From: Burkholderiales bacterium
GTDB lineage: Bacteria > Pseudomonadota > Gammaproteobacteria > Burkholderiales > Methylophilaceae
Direction: 5' to 3'
NCBI GenBank assembly: GCA_030831475.1
Contig: JAURKY010000003.1
Coordinates: 1-64,000, forward strand
Length of the DNA: 64,000 nt
In this document: in pieces, positions 44,329-53,038 of the stretch
Layout: each line of letters starts with the position of its first letter
Position numbering within the stretch: position 1 is the stretch's first letter
Program-made: the position numbers and the translations under genes
Notes under the pieces: generated by a model
The model's database searches: none
Seen by the model: only the letters and a program-made list of their open reading frames with translations
What the model was told of the DNA's origin: nothing

Positions 44329-45864
44329 TTATATCTTTTTGCTTAAGAATTTAGAGTTTCTCTCGGCCTGATAGATTTTTTTTCGATTTTCAGGCATGTA
44401 TTCTTTATCAGTGAGTTGAAAACCTTTTTCCAAAAACCAATGTTCCGATTGTGTAGTGAGGATAAAAGCCGTGTCTACTTGCCTTCGTCTAGCTTCTTTT
44501 TCACAATAACTTAAAAGTTTTGAACCGTAACCCTGATTGTAATAATGTTTATCAATGGCAAAGCAGGCAATTTCAATCATCCTGTCGTATTCGTAAAGGG
44601 CGACACAGCCAATTAAATTAAGGTCGTATTCCATGACGAAATAATGATCGATTTCTTTTTCGATCTGCACCACGGCACGTTCAACCAGAACCCCATCCTG
44701 ACCTAGGGGCTCAATCAGTTGAAATATTTTCTTAATGTCTCTTAGTTTTGCAGGACGAATGGTTTCAAGCGGATACTCGGTCAGTACCGTACCTGCCCCC
44801 TCATCCGTAAAGAGCTCCTCGATCAATGAGCCATTTTTATGTCGATTGATTAAATGAATCTTTTCAACCTTATTTTGAATGGCCTGTAAGCTACTTTTGA
44901 GAATATTAAAATCGCTGTAGGAAATAAAAGGCGCATTTTGTGGTGTGGTACTCGCTTCAATCTGCCCAATTAAATTTTCAGCTTTCTCTGTGGTGAGTTC
45001 GGGAATCAGTTCACCCCTTAAATTAAGGATGCCGTCTGCATTCACATAATAGATCAGTTTTTGCGCTTTTACTGCAGAGGCGACTTGGGAGGCGACTTGC
45101 TCATAGGATAAATTAAACACGTCGCCAATGGGTGAGAAGCCTAAGGGGGAAATTAAAACGATTTCTTTTTGATTTAATTTATTTTGAATAGCTTCATGAT
45201 CGACTTTTCGAATTTGCCCAGTAAATTGCATATCGATTCCTGAGAGCACACCCAAAGGTCTCGCAGTTAAGAAATTACCGCTAGAGATCTTAATATCACT
45301 ACCAAATAAAGGCGAGTTAATCAGGCTCGACGACAGTAAAGCCTCTATTTGCGTACGGATACGACCATTAACATCAATCACATGCTTGAGACTGGCTTGA
45401 TCGGTGACGCGAACATTATTGACCAGTTGTGAATGAATATGATTTTCTTGTAACACCCCATCAATTTGTGGGCGAATGCCATGCACAATCACAATTTGAA
45501 TATTTAAAGAGCGTAATAGATTAATGTCAAAGGCAATCGATTCGAATTGTGCCTCGGTAAAAACCTCACCGCTCAGCGCGATCACAAAGGTTTTTTGATT
45601 AAATTGGTTAATGTATTTAGCAGATTGCCTGAATTGTTCAATAAAGGTTTGCGAGCTTGATGAGGCTGCATTAAAAAAATCACTGACCTCACAATGAAGT
45701 GCTTGTGATAATTTTTCTAAAAGCCCGACACTGACATTGACCTCACCTCGCTCAATACGAGACAGGTTGCCCGGGCTCATGGCAATTTTTTGAGCTAAGG
45801 CCTCTAAGCTCATTTGATGCAACTTTCTAAGATTTCTTAGATTATTTCCAATTATTTTTTGCAT
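44329..45864 (-). CDS. argA: N-acetylglutamate synthase ArgA fused to an N-terminal XRE-type HTH domain
   Basis: From the ATG at 45864 the protein has 511 residues (an in-frame TTG at 45873 adds three). Residues about 4-65 are a Cro/C1-type DNA-binding domain: NNLRNLRKLHQMSLEALAQ, then MSPGNLSRIERGEVNVSV with the recognition helix, and LLEKLSQALHCEVSDFF. After a Ser-rich joint, a full ArgA follows, aligning with E. coli ArgA from TFIEQFRQSAKYINQF on: AAK domain (VIVHGIRPQID, SGNFLTARPLGV) and C-terminal GNAT domain (NQGYGSKLLSYCEKEARRR). E. coli ArgA is 443 residues and lacks the HTH. There is no internal start at the joint, so the fusion is real in this sequence. It makes N-acetylglutamate from glutamate and acetyl-CoA and probably also binds DNA, perhaps its own promoter. 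It leads argA-argB-HAD. Confidence 0.93.
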   Translation of the reverse strand: MQKIIGNNLRNLRKLHQMSLEALAQKIAMSPGNLSRIERGEVNVSVGLLEKLSQALHCEVSDFFNAASSSSQTFIEQFRQSAKYINQFNQKTFVIALSGEVFTEAQFESIAFDINLLRSLNIQIVIVHGIRPQIDGVLQENHIHSQLVNNVRVTDQASLKHVIDVNGRIRTQIEALLSSSLINSPLFGSDIKISSGNFLTARPLGVLSGIDMQFTGQIRKVDHEAIQNKLNQKEIVLISPLGFSPIGDVFNLSYEQVASQVASAVKAQKLIYYVNADGILNLRGELIPELTTEKAENLIGQIEASTTPQNAPFISYSDFNILKSSLQAIQNKVEKIHLINRHKNGSLIEELFTDEGAGTVLTEYPLETIRPAKLRDIKKIFQLIEPLGQDGVLVERAVVQIEKEIDHYFVMEYDLNLIGCVALYEYDRMIEIACFAIDKHYYNQGYGSKLLSYCEKEARRRQVDTAFILTTQSEHWFLEKGFQLTDKEYMPENRKKIYQAERNSKFLSKKI

Positions 45865-45924
45865 AAAATACAATATATATGAATATATTGCTATTTTATA
45901 TCATTTTTAATGTATTTTATACAA
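45863..45924 (-). promoter_or_regulatory. argA promoter and palindromic operator
   Basis: On the minus strand TTGTAT (plus 45919-45924) and TATAAA (45895-45900) stand 18 bases apart, with the start of transcription near 45888. CAATATATATGAATATATTG (45871-45890) is an inverted repeat with 8 bp arms around ATGA. Its flanks ATAAAATA (45863-45870) and TATTTTAT (45892-45899) extend it to nearly 16 bp arms with one extra base. A further TATTTTAT at 45913-45920 lies 21 bp, two helical turns, further on. The site covers the ATG edge. Confidence 0.6.
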
Positions 45925-46651
45925 AATCACCAAAAAGGTATTGTAATAGTGCAAGGGTCGCAATTGGCGCTGTCTCTGTACGTAAAATACGCGGACCTAG
46001 ACTTAAGGTGATGATTTTTTTTGATTGGCATAGTTGAATTTCATCCTCGCTAAAACCACCTTCAGGACCAATCAAGACATTGATGTGGGAGGGTGTATCC
46101 ATCGATGCAAGTTGATTGAGCTGTATCTTTGCTTCAGGATCGAGCATGATATTCAGCGCAGCGTCATCCATCTGATTCATACTTTCAGTTAAAAGGCTGA
46201 CAGGGTAAATCTCAGGTATCACTGCACGACCTGATTGCTCGCAAGCTGAAATGGCAATTTGTTGCCAGTGCTGTAATTTTTTGTCGCGCTTCTCGTCTTT
46301 TAGGCGCATCTGGCTTCTTGAGGCAATGATTGGTGTGATTGCTTGAACGCCTAGTTCTACTACCTTTTGCACTACCAGGTCCATTTTTTCATTGGAGGAG
46401 AGTGCTTGGAATAGATGAATGTGAATTTTAGATTCATTTGGGTTAGCTAATTGATTAAGAATCTTAACACTGACATCACGTCGATCGACATGTTTGATTT
46501 CAGCCTCGTAATCGAATCCATCCCCGTTAAAGAGGATAATCCTATCTCCGACCTTGGCGCGTAAGACTTGGGCTAGATGACGTGCAGCAAAATCATCCAA
46601 CGGGATCGTTGTATTTAACTTCAGGCTGCTTGGATGGTAAAATCGTCTCAT
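45917..46651 (-). CDS. rsmE: 16S rRNA m3U1498 methyltransferase RsmE
   Basis: A 244-residue SPOUT-fold enzyme. The N-terminal PUA-like domain has FAARHLAQVLRAKVGDRI; the knot has VVQKVVELGVQAITPI, INVLIGPEGGFSEDEI, and SLGPRILRTETAPIATLALLQY at the C-terminus, split by a turn. It methylates U1498 of 16S rRNA. It sits 52 bases upstream of argA on the same strand, and its stop codon lies within the putative argA promoter. Confidence 0.94.
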   Translation of the reverse strand: MRRFYHPSSLKLNTTIPLDDFAARHLAQVLRAKVGDRIILFNGDGFDYEAEIKHVDRRDVSVKILNQLANPNESKIHIHLFQALSSNEKMDLVVQKVVELGVQAITPIIASRSQMRLKDEKRDKKLQHWQQIAISACEQSGRAVIPEIYPVSLLTESMNQMDDAALNIMLDPEAKIQLNQLASMDTPSHINVLIGPEGGFSEDEIQLCQSKKIITLSLGPRILRTETAPIATLALLQYLFGDFV

Positions 46652-46669
46652 TAAATTTATTCGGGAGAA

Positions 46670-47242
46670 ATGAGTTTGGTTAGTTTAAATCCACCGGTCT
46701 GTGAATTTGGCTGGAAGGCCAAAGACTTTAAGCTCAAAGGCGTGGATGGCAAAGATTGGACATTACAAGCAGCCTCAGGTGAGAAGGGTTTGTTAATCAT
46801 GTTCATTTGCAACCATTGTCCTTATGTTAAAGCTATTTTACCGCGTTTGGTGGAAGATATCAGACAATTAGAGTCTCTCGGGATCAATACCATTGCGATC
46901 TCAAGTAATGATGTGATCAACTTCCCTGAGGATTCGTTTGAGAATATGCAAAAGGTGGCGAGCGAGCATCAATTTAGCTTTCCTTACGTATTTGATGAAA
47001 CGCAAGTTGTGGCCAAAGCCTATGATGCGATTTGTACACCTGATTTTTTTGGCTTCAATAAAGATTTTGAATTGCAGTACCGGGGCCGTTTTGATGCGAC
47101 AGGACGGGGCGAGCCACCGCCAGAGAATCGTCGTGATTTATTTGAGGCCATGAAGCTCATAGCTGAAACGCAAGTTGGCCCTCAAGCGCAAATTGCGAGC
47201 ATTGGCTGCTCGATTAAATGGAAGGAAGAAGTCGCGAATTAA
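46670..47242 (+). CDS. Thioredoxin-fold redoxin (AhpC/TSA-like, CxxC)
   Basis: A 190-residue protein. IMFICNHCPYVKAILPRL (about residues 43-60) carries a CNHC active site, and FGFNKDFELQYRGRFD follows the cis-Pro area. FDETQVVAKAYDAICTPDFFGF matches the YP-type family of thioredoxin-like proteins annotated as AhpC/TSA or redoxin. It has no signal peptide, so it is cytoplasmic. Its partner is unknown. GGGAG stands before the ATG. It diverges from rsmE across 18 bases. Confidence 0.8.
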   Translation: MSLVSLNPPVCEFGWKAKDFKLKGVDGKDWTLQAASGEKGLLIMFICNHCPYVKAILPRLVEDIRQLESLGINTIAISSNDVINFPEDSFENMQKVASEHQFSFPYVFDETQVVAKAYDAICTPDFFGFNKDFELQYRGRFDATGRGEPPPENRRDLFEAMKLIAETQVGPQAQIASIGCSIKWKEEVAN

Positions 47243-47255
47243 ACCATGCAATACC

Positions 47256-47284
47256 TTGATTGAAGGGGCTGTTTGGTTAATAAT
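47256..47284 (+). promoter_or_regulatory. Putative tkt promoter
   Basis: TTGATT (47256-47261) and AATAAT (47279-47284) are 17 bases apart, matching consensus at 4/6 and 5/6. Transcription would start near 47291, leaving a 65-base leader that contains the palindrome at 47309-47328. Confidence 0.4.
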
Positions 47285-47308
47285 TAAAGATTACGAAAAT
47301 AATAATGA

Positions 47309-47328
47309 AACATGATATGAATCATGTT
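47309..47328 (+). promoter_or_regulatory. Palindrome in the tkt leader
   Basis: AACATGATATGAATCATGTT has perfect 8 bp arms (AACATGAT / ATCATGTT) around ATGA. No T-run follows, so it is not a terminator. It has the same 8-4-8 layout and the same ATGA centre as the argA inverted repeat, with only limited arm similarity. Confidence 0.5.
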
Positions 47329-47355
47329 CACTAAGTTACCACTTTGGGAGGAAAC

Positions 47356-49344
47356 ATGGCATCAAGACAAGATTTAGCGAATGCAATCCGTGCATTAGCA
47401 ATGGACGCAGTCCAAAAAGCAAACTCAGGTCACCCTGGCGCACCGATGGGTATGGCAGAAATTGGTGAGGTTTTATGGAACCATCACTTAAGTCACAACC
47501 CTAAAAATCCTGATTGGGCAAACCGCGATCGTTTTATTTTATCGAATGGTCACGGTTCGATGCTCATCTATTCATTGCTGCATTTAACAGGCTACGATCT
47601 TCCCATGAAGGAAATTGAAACATTCCGTCAATTGCATTCAAAATGTGCAGGTCACCCAGAGTACGGTTATGCACCTGGTGTTGAGACAACCACAGGCCCT
47701 TTAGGCCAAGGTATCAGTAACGGTGTTGGTTTTGCGATGGCGGAAAAACTGCTCGCTAACCAATTTAACCGCCCAGGCCATGACATCGTCGATCATTACA
47801 CCTATGTGTTCTTAGGCGATGGCTGTTTGATGGAAGGTGTCTCACATGAGACCTGTGCACTTGCAGGTACATGGGGCTTAGGAAAACTGATTGCGTTCTG
47901 GGATGATAACGGTATCTCGATTGATGGTCATATCGAAGGCTGGTACACCGATGATACAGCAGCACGTTTTGAGTCCTATGGATGGCATGCAATACGAAAC
48001 GTTGATGGCCATGACTTTGATGCGGTGGATAAAGCCATTCAAGAAGCGAAAAAAGTCACCGATAAACCAACCATCATTTGTTGTAAAACCATTATCGGTA
48101 AAGGCTCACCCAATAAAGCAGGCTCGCATGACTGTCACGGTGCAGCCCTAGGTGAAGATGAAGTGGCTCTCGTTCGAAAAGAAATTGGTTGGGAGCATGC
48201 TCCTTTTGTGATCCCTCAAGATGTTTATGACGGTTGGAACCAGAAAGATAAAGGCCAAGCGCGTGAGGATGAGTGGAATACTAAATTTGCAGCTTATGAA
48301 AAAGCCCATCCAGATTTAGCGGCTGAATTTAAACGTCGTATGGCGGGTGAACTTCCTAAAGATTGGAAGAAACATACCGATGCCATGATCAAAGCCGCGA
48401 ATGAAGCAGGTGAGAAGGTTGCAACACGTAAAGCATCGCAAAATGCTATTGCAGCCCTAGCACCTGTGCTACCGGAATTCATTGGCGGCTCAGCGGATTT
48501 GACCGGTTCAAATTTAACCAGCTGTTCAGCATTCGAACATGTGAGTGGTAAAAAACCAGGTAACTACATCTCTTACGGTGTGCGTGAATTTGGTATGGCA
48601 GCGATCATGAATGGTATGGCTCTTCATGGTGGTTTCCTACCGTTTGGTGGTACCTTCCATCAATTTACTGACTACATGAGAAACGGCATGCGTATGTCGG
48701 CACTGATGAAACAGCGTGTGGTTTATGTGCTCACCCATGACTCGATTGGCCAAGGTGAAGATGGGCCGACCCACCAACCAATTGAAACAACGTCAGGTTT
48801 ACGTTTCATTCCACGCATGGAAGTGTGGCGTCCATGTGATGCAACCGAAACAGCGGTGGCATGGACTGCGGCGGTTGAGAATGCAAACAACCCAACCAGT
48901 TTGGTTCTCACACGACAAGGTACAGGCTTTAATGCGCGTACCGATGCACAAATTGCTGAAATTAGAAACGGTGGTTATGTCCTTTCTGACGCAGATGGCA
49001 AAGCGGATGTGATTCTAATTGCAACCGGTTCTGAAGTGGATCTTGCCATGAAATCGCAAGCAGCTCTGAAAGAACACAACATCAATGCACGCGTGGTCTC
49101 AATGCCATGTACCCATGCTTTTGATCGTCAAGACAAGGCCTACCGTGATAGCGTTTTAACTCCAGGTGTGAAACGTGTTGCGATTGAAGTCGGTGTCACT
49201 GACTACTGGGCTAAGTACGTCGGACTTGATGGTGGATATGTCGGTATTAATACCTACGGCGAATCTGCACCTGGCGGTGTTCTCATGGAGCACTTTGGAT
49301 TTACTGTAGATAACGTGGTTAAAACCGTACAATCGGTTTTATAA
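47356..49344 (+). CDS. tkt: Transketolase
   Basis: A 662-residue thiamine-diphosphate enzyme. The ATG at 47356 has GGGAGG five bases upstream; an in-frame TTG at 47344 is not needed. [26 protein letters not shown] with the ThDP metal motif, and [17 protein letters not shown] with the catalytic glutamate region in the pyrimidine domain are visible. It interconverts sugar phosphates in the ribulose monophosphate and pentose phosphate cycles. Its codon use is richer in G and C than that of the dcw genes, which fits high expression. Confidence 0.96.
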   Translation: MASRQDLANAIRALAMDAVQKANSGHPGAPMGMAEIGEVLWNHHLSHNPKNPDWANRDRFILSNGHGSMLIYSLLHLTGYDLPMKEIETFRQLHSKCAGHPEYGYAPGVETTTGPLGQGISNGVGFAMAEKLLANQFNRPGHDIVDHYTYVFLGDGCLMEGVSHETCALAGTWGLGKLIAFWDDNGISIDGHIEGWYTDDTAARFESYGWHAIRNVDGHDFDAVDKAIQEAKKVTDKPTIICCKTIIGKGSPNKAGSHDCHGAALGEDEVALVRKEIGWEHAPFVIPQDVYDGWNQKDKGQAREDEWNTKFAAYEKAHPDLAAEFKRRMAGELPKDWKKHTDAMIKAANEAGEKVATRKASQNAIAALAPVLPEFIGGSADLTGSNLTSCSAFEHVSGKKPGNYISYGVREFGMAAIMNGMALHGGFLPFGGTFHQFTDYMRNGMRMSALMKQRVVYVLTHDSIGQGEDGPTHQPIETTSGLRFIPRMEVWRPCDATETAVAWTAAVENANNPTSLVLTRQGTGFNARTDAQIAEIRNGGYVLSDADGKADVILIATGSEVDLAMKSQAALKEHNINARVVSMPCTHAFDRQDKAYRDSVLTPGVKRVAIEVGVTDYWAKYVGLDGGYVGINTYGESAPGGVLMEHFGFTVDNVVKTVQSVL

Positions 49345-49365
49345 CAGCACGACTCAATGCTTGAA

Positions 49366-49402
49366 CATTAAGGCATCTTTTTTAAAGGTGCCTTAATTAT
49401 TT
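49366..49402 (+). terminator. Weak hairpin terminator after tkt
   Basis: TTAAGGCA (49368-49375) pairs with TGCCTTAA (49389-49396), with a T-G and a C-G pair extending the stem inward. TTATTT follows instead of a clean T-run, so some read-through into gap is likely. Confidence 0.5.
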
Positions 49403-49421
49403 AAACCTTAAGGATGTATTC

Positions 49422-50435
49422 ATGACAATTAAAGTAGCAATCTCGGGCTTTGGTCGAATTGGCCGTTTGGTCCTTCGAGCCATCTATGAAAATCATTACA
49501 AAGACATTGAAGTCATTGCCGTGAACTGTTCACGCGGCACGATTGAAAAGCATGCCCATCTTTTGAAATACGATAGCCAACATGGCCGTTTTGATGCTGA
49601 GGTGACCACTACCGATGATGCCTTTATCGTCAATGGGGATCGTATTCGTTACTTTAATACACGCAACACCGACGAGTTGGTGTGGGGTGAGCTCGGTGTC
49701 GATCTCGTGTTAGAGTGCACCGGTGCCTTTCGTGGCAAAGCCTCGTGTCAGTTTCACTTAGATAACGGCGCTAAAAAAGTACTCATCTCAGCCCCAGGTG
49801 AAAAAGACGTCGATGCCACCATTGTCTATGGCGTGAACCATGATCAAATTAAACAAGAACATACCGTCATCTCGAATGCCTCTTGCACCACCAATGGTCT
49901 CGCACCGATTGTCAAAGTCTTGCAAGATAACCTAGGTATTGAATCAGGCTTAATGAATACGATTCACTCATACACGAATGACCAAGTGATTTTAGATAAC
50001 ATGCATGACGATGTTAGACGTGCACGTTCAGGGGCGGTGTCAATGATTCCAACCAAGACGGGTGCAGCCTCGGCTGTGGGCCTGGTCATTCCTGAACTCA
50101 AAGGCAAGCTCGATGGAGTTGCGATTCGCGTGCCGACCTCGAATGTATCTTTAGTTGATTTAACGCTCACAACCTCAAAGGCCACCTCGAAAGAGGAGGT
50201 GAATGAGCTTATGAAAAAAGCGTCTGAATCAAATCTTAAAGGCGTTTTGGTTTACAACGAGGAACCTTTAGTTTCGATTGATTTTAATCACACTTCGGGT
50301 TCAAGTTATTTTGATTCAACCTTAACGAAGGTTAGTGCCGATGGCAAACTCGTCAAAGTCTTTGGCTGGTATGACAACGAGTGGGGCTTTAGTTGCCGCA
50401 TGCTGGATACCGCGATTGCGATGATGAAGGCCTAA
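49422..50435 (+). CDS. gap: Glyceraldehyde-3-phosphate dehydrogenase (type I)
   Basis: A 337-residue protein with the NAD-binding start [15 protein letters not shown] and the active site [13 protein letters not shown] (catalytic Cys). [18 protein letters not shown] and the ending [12 protein letters not shown] follow. Residues near 33 (VNCSRG) lack the usual D of strictly NAD-dependent forms, so NADP use is possible. It is followed two bases later by pgk, giving a lower-glycolysis or gluconeogenesis unit. Confidence 0.95.
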   Translation: MTIKVAISGFGRIGRLVLRAIYENHYKDIEVIAVNCSRGTIEKHAHLLKYDSQHGRFDAEVTTTDDAFIVNGDRIRYFNTRNTDELVWGELGVDLVLECTGAFRGKASCQFHLDNGAKKVLISAPGEKDVDATIVYGVNHDQIKQEHTVISNASCTTNGLAPIVKVLQDNLGIESGLMNTIHSYTNDQVILDNMHDDVRRARSGAVSMIPTKTGAASAVGLVIPELKGKLDGVAIRVPTSNVSLVDLTLTTSKATSKEEVNELMKKASESNLKGVLVYNEEPLVSIDFNHTSGSSYFDSTLTKVSADGKLVKVFGWYDNEWGFSCRMLDTAIAMMKA

Positions 50436-50437
50436 AC

Positions 50438-51616
50438 ATGGCCACCCTTAAAATCAGTGACGTTGATTTAAGAGGCAAGCGCGTCCTTATTCGAGCTGAT
50501 TTAAACGTTCCTCTCATGTCAGGCAAGATTGCCTCCGACAAACGTATCCAAGCCTCGATCCCGACCATTCAATATGCCATCGATCAGGGTGCTAAGGTGA
50601 TGGTGACCTCGCATTTAGGTCGACCGACCGAGGGTGAATACTCCGAAGAAAATTCCTTAGCTCCGATTGCTGATTATTTACGAGAGCATTTAGGTGCCTC
50701 GGTGCGCCTACAACGCGATTGGGTGTCTCAGCCGTTTGATGTGGAGCCACACGAGTTGGTGGTGCTAGAAAATTGTCGTTTTAACGTTGGTGAAAAATCC
50801 AATGATGAAGCCTTATCCAAACAGTATGCTGCTTTAGCGGATGTGTTTGTCATGGACGCGTTTGGGACAGCGCACCGTAAACAAGCCTCCACCTACGGTG
50901 TCGCTGAGTTTTGTGAGACGGCGTGTGCTGGGTTTTTATTTGCTGAGGAGCTCGAGGCGCTAGAGAAGGTGATGGCCAATCCGCAAAGCCCCATGATTGC
51001 CATTGTCGGAGGCTCTAAGGTTTCAACCAAGCTCACCATTTTAGATGCCCTATCCGATAAAGTGGATCAACTCATTTTAGGTGGTGGTATTGCGAATACC
51101 TTTTTAAAAGCACAAGGCGTTGAAGTCGGTCAGTCACTTTATGAGGTCGACTTTGTCGAGCAAGCCAAAGCGATCATTAAAAAACTAGAACAACGTGGTG
51201 CATCGTTACCAAAGATTACCGATGTCATTTGTGGCAAACAATTCGATGCCAATGAACCAGCGATTTTGAAAAAAATTGATCAGATGGAAGCCGATGACAT
51301 GATCTTTGATTTAGGCCCTAACTCGATGCAGGGTATTGAAGCCATGATCATGGATGCCAAGACGCTTTTATGGAATGGCCCCATTGGTGTTTTTGAATTT
51401 GCCCAATTCTCGCAGGGCACCCAAGCTCTGGCGCAAGCCATTGCGAAATCAAATGCGTTCTCATTAGCGGGGGGTGGCGATACCATCTCAGCCATTCAAA
51501 TGTTCGGTGTTGAAAATGATCTGTCTTACATATCTACCGCAGGAGGCGCCTTCTTGGAATTTGTTGAGGGTAAAAAATTACCGGCCGTTGAAATTTTAGA
51601 GACAAGGGCAGCTTGA
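50438..51616 (+). CDS. pgk: Phosphoglycerate kinase
   Basis: A 392-residue protein from the ATG at 50438; an in-frame start at 50393 lies inside gap. [26 protein letters not shown] and [12 protein letters not shown] are in the N-domain. [23 protein letters not shown] and [11 protein letters not shown] are in the C-domain. It makes ATP from 1,3-bisphosphoglycerate or works in reverse for gluconeogenesis. The stop shares one base with the purC start. Confidence 0.96.
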   Translation: MATLKISDVDLRGKRVLIRADLNVPLMSGKIASDKRIQASIPTIQYAIDQGAKVMVTSHLGRPTEGEYSEENSLAPIADYLREHLGASVRLQRDWVSQPFDVEPHELVVLENCRFNVGEKSNDEALSKQYAALADVFVMDAFGTAHRKQASTYGVAEFCETACAGFLFAEELEALEKVMANPQSPMIAIVGGSKVSTKLTILDALSDKVDQLILGGGIANTFLKAQGVEVGQSLYEVDFVEQAKAIIKKLEQRGASLPKITDVICGKQFDANEPAILKKIDQMEADDMIFDLGPNSMQGIEAMIMDAKTLLWNGPIGVFEFAQFSQGTQALAQAIAKSNAFSLAGGGDTISAIQMFGVENDLSYISTAGGAFLEFVEGKKLPAVEILETRAA

Positions 51617-52497
51617 TGGCTTTACTTAAATCCAATCTTCAAAGCTTGCCTCTGATTCATCAGGGTAAGGTGCGCGATATTTATGACATTGATCAGACTA
51701 AGATGCTTATTGTCACCACCGACCGTCTGTCTGCCTTTGATGTCATTATGGGTGAACCGATCCCTCATAAGGGTCAAGTTTTAACGCAGATGGCTAATTT
51801 TTGGTTTAATTATTTTAAAGATATTCCCAATCATTTAACGCATGAAAATCCTGAAGATTTCGTCTTGCCTAATGAGATCGAGCAGATTCAGGGGCGTGCT
51901 GTCGTGGTTAAAAAACTCAGACCCATTCCGATAGAAGCGATTGTGCGAGGTTACATTATTGGTAGTGGTTGGAAGGAGTACCAAACAAGCCAGACCATCT
52001 GTGGTATTAAGCTTCCCGAAGGATTAAAACAAGCGGACCGATTACCGCAAGTGTTATTTACACCATCGAACAAAGCCGAACAAGGGCAACATGATGAGAA
52101 CATCACGCTCGATCAATGCAAAAAACTCATCGGCGATGATCTCACACAAAAGGTGAGTGACATCAGTATTGAAATTTATTCAAAGGCATTAGCATTAGCA
52201 GAATCGAAGGGTATTATTATTGCCGATACCAAGTTTGAATTTGGTCTTGATAGTGACAATCAAGTCACCCTCATGGATGAAGTGTTAACCCCCGATTCCT
52301 CACGCTTTTGGCCCAAAGAAAGTTATAAAGTTGGTATGTCACCTCCGAGTTTTGATAAGCAGTACGTGAGAGACTGGTTGGAATCTCAGGCTTGGAACAA
52401 ACAAGCGCCAGCCCCTAAGCTGCCGCAAAATGTGATTGATGAGACTTCACAAAAATACCAAGAAGCTTTTTTTAAAATAACAGGGCAAAGTCTTTGA
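51616..52497 (+). CDS. purC: SAICAR synthetase PurC
   Basis: A 293-residue protein with HQGKVRDIYDI, TTDRLSAFDVIMGEPIPHKG, AIVRGYIIGSGWKEY and DEVLTPDSSRFWP. This length is that of the longer SAICAR synthetase type found in many betaproteobacteria, against about 237 in E. coli. It works in purine synthesis. The ATG at 51616 shares one base with the pgk stop, so it is translated with the central carbon genes. Confidence 0.95.
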   Translation: MALLKSNLQSLPLIHQGKVRDIYDIDQTKMLIVTTDRLSAFDVIMGEPIPHKGQVLTQMANFWFNYFKDIPNHLTHENPEDFVLPNEIEQIQGRAVVVKKLRPIPIEAIVRGYIIGSGWKEYQTSQTICGIKLPEGLKQADRLPQVLFTPSNKAEQGQHDENITLDQCKKLIGDDLTQKVSDISIEIYSKALALAESKGIIIADTKFEFGLDSDNQVTLMDEVLTPDSSRFWPKESYKVGMSPPSFDKQYVRDWLESQAWNKQAPAPKLPQNVIDETSQKYQEAFFKITGQSL

Positions 52498-52955
52498 TGA
52501 TCAATTGGCTTGATAAACGCTCTTTGATTCAACTTTGTATTCTCGTGCTTTTAGTCACAGGTGTTATTAATGGCTGGATTGCATCGATGAATATTGAAGG
52601 CGTGACCGCTCAAAAAATGCATCAAAGTGATCAATTTTTTCCAGCACCCTATGTGATTGGTACGGTTTGGACTCTATTGATGTTGAGTTTAGCATTTTGT
52701 TTTAAAAAGCTTAAAGGTCATCGTTGTTATCAAAAGGGCGTGCTATTTTTATTTTTGATTTGTGTGGCCTATCCCATTTACACCATAGGGTTTTCATCGT
52801 TAGGCCTTATGATTGCTGGTAATTTAATCACCATCGCCATGGCTAGTTTTTTGTCTGGCATTCTTTTTGAAAAATTTAAATGGATTGCAGGCGTGGTTCT
52901 TTTAATTCCTACCTGGGCGGTGTTTGTAACCTACCTTATGTTTTTTATCCACTAA
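52497..52955 (+). CDS. TspO/MBR-like membrane protein
   Basis: A 152-residue protein with five hydrophobic helices. FFPAPYVIGTVWTLLMLSLAF resembles the TspO segment around the PPGWVF..VWT motif, split here only by spacing, and PTWAVFVTYLMFFI matches the family end. Sites often tied to porphyrin or tetrapyrrole binding are only partly kept, so function is open. The ATG overlaps the purC stop by one base. It is followed by a terminator shared with hppA. Confidence 0.55.
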   Translation: MINWLDKRSLIQLCILVLLVTGVINGWIASMNIEGVTAQKMHQSDQFFPAPYVIGTVWTLLMLSLAFCFKKLKGHRCYQKGVLFLFLICVAYPIYTIGFSSLGLMIAGNLITIAMASFLSGILFEKFKWIAGVVLLIPTWAVFVTYLMFFIH

Positions 52956-52991
52956 GAACCACCTGATGTTTTTTTAGAACGTCTTGGACAT

Positions 52992-53025
52992 AAAAAAACC
53001 TGCCTTCATAAGACAGGTTTTTTAG
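52992..53025. terminator. Bidirectional terminator between the tspO-like gene and hppA
   Basis: CCTGCCTT (52999-53006) pairs with AAGACAGG (53010-53017) with one C-A mismatch. Seven A precede and six T follow, so it can end transcripts from both sides. It is the only hairpin between convergent genes in the window. Confidence 0.85.
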
Positions 53026-53038
53026 ATGGAGGATCAGA

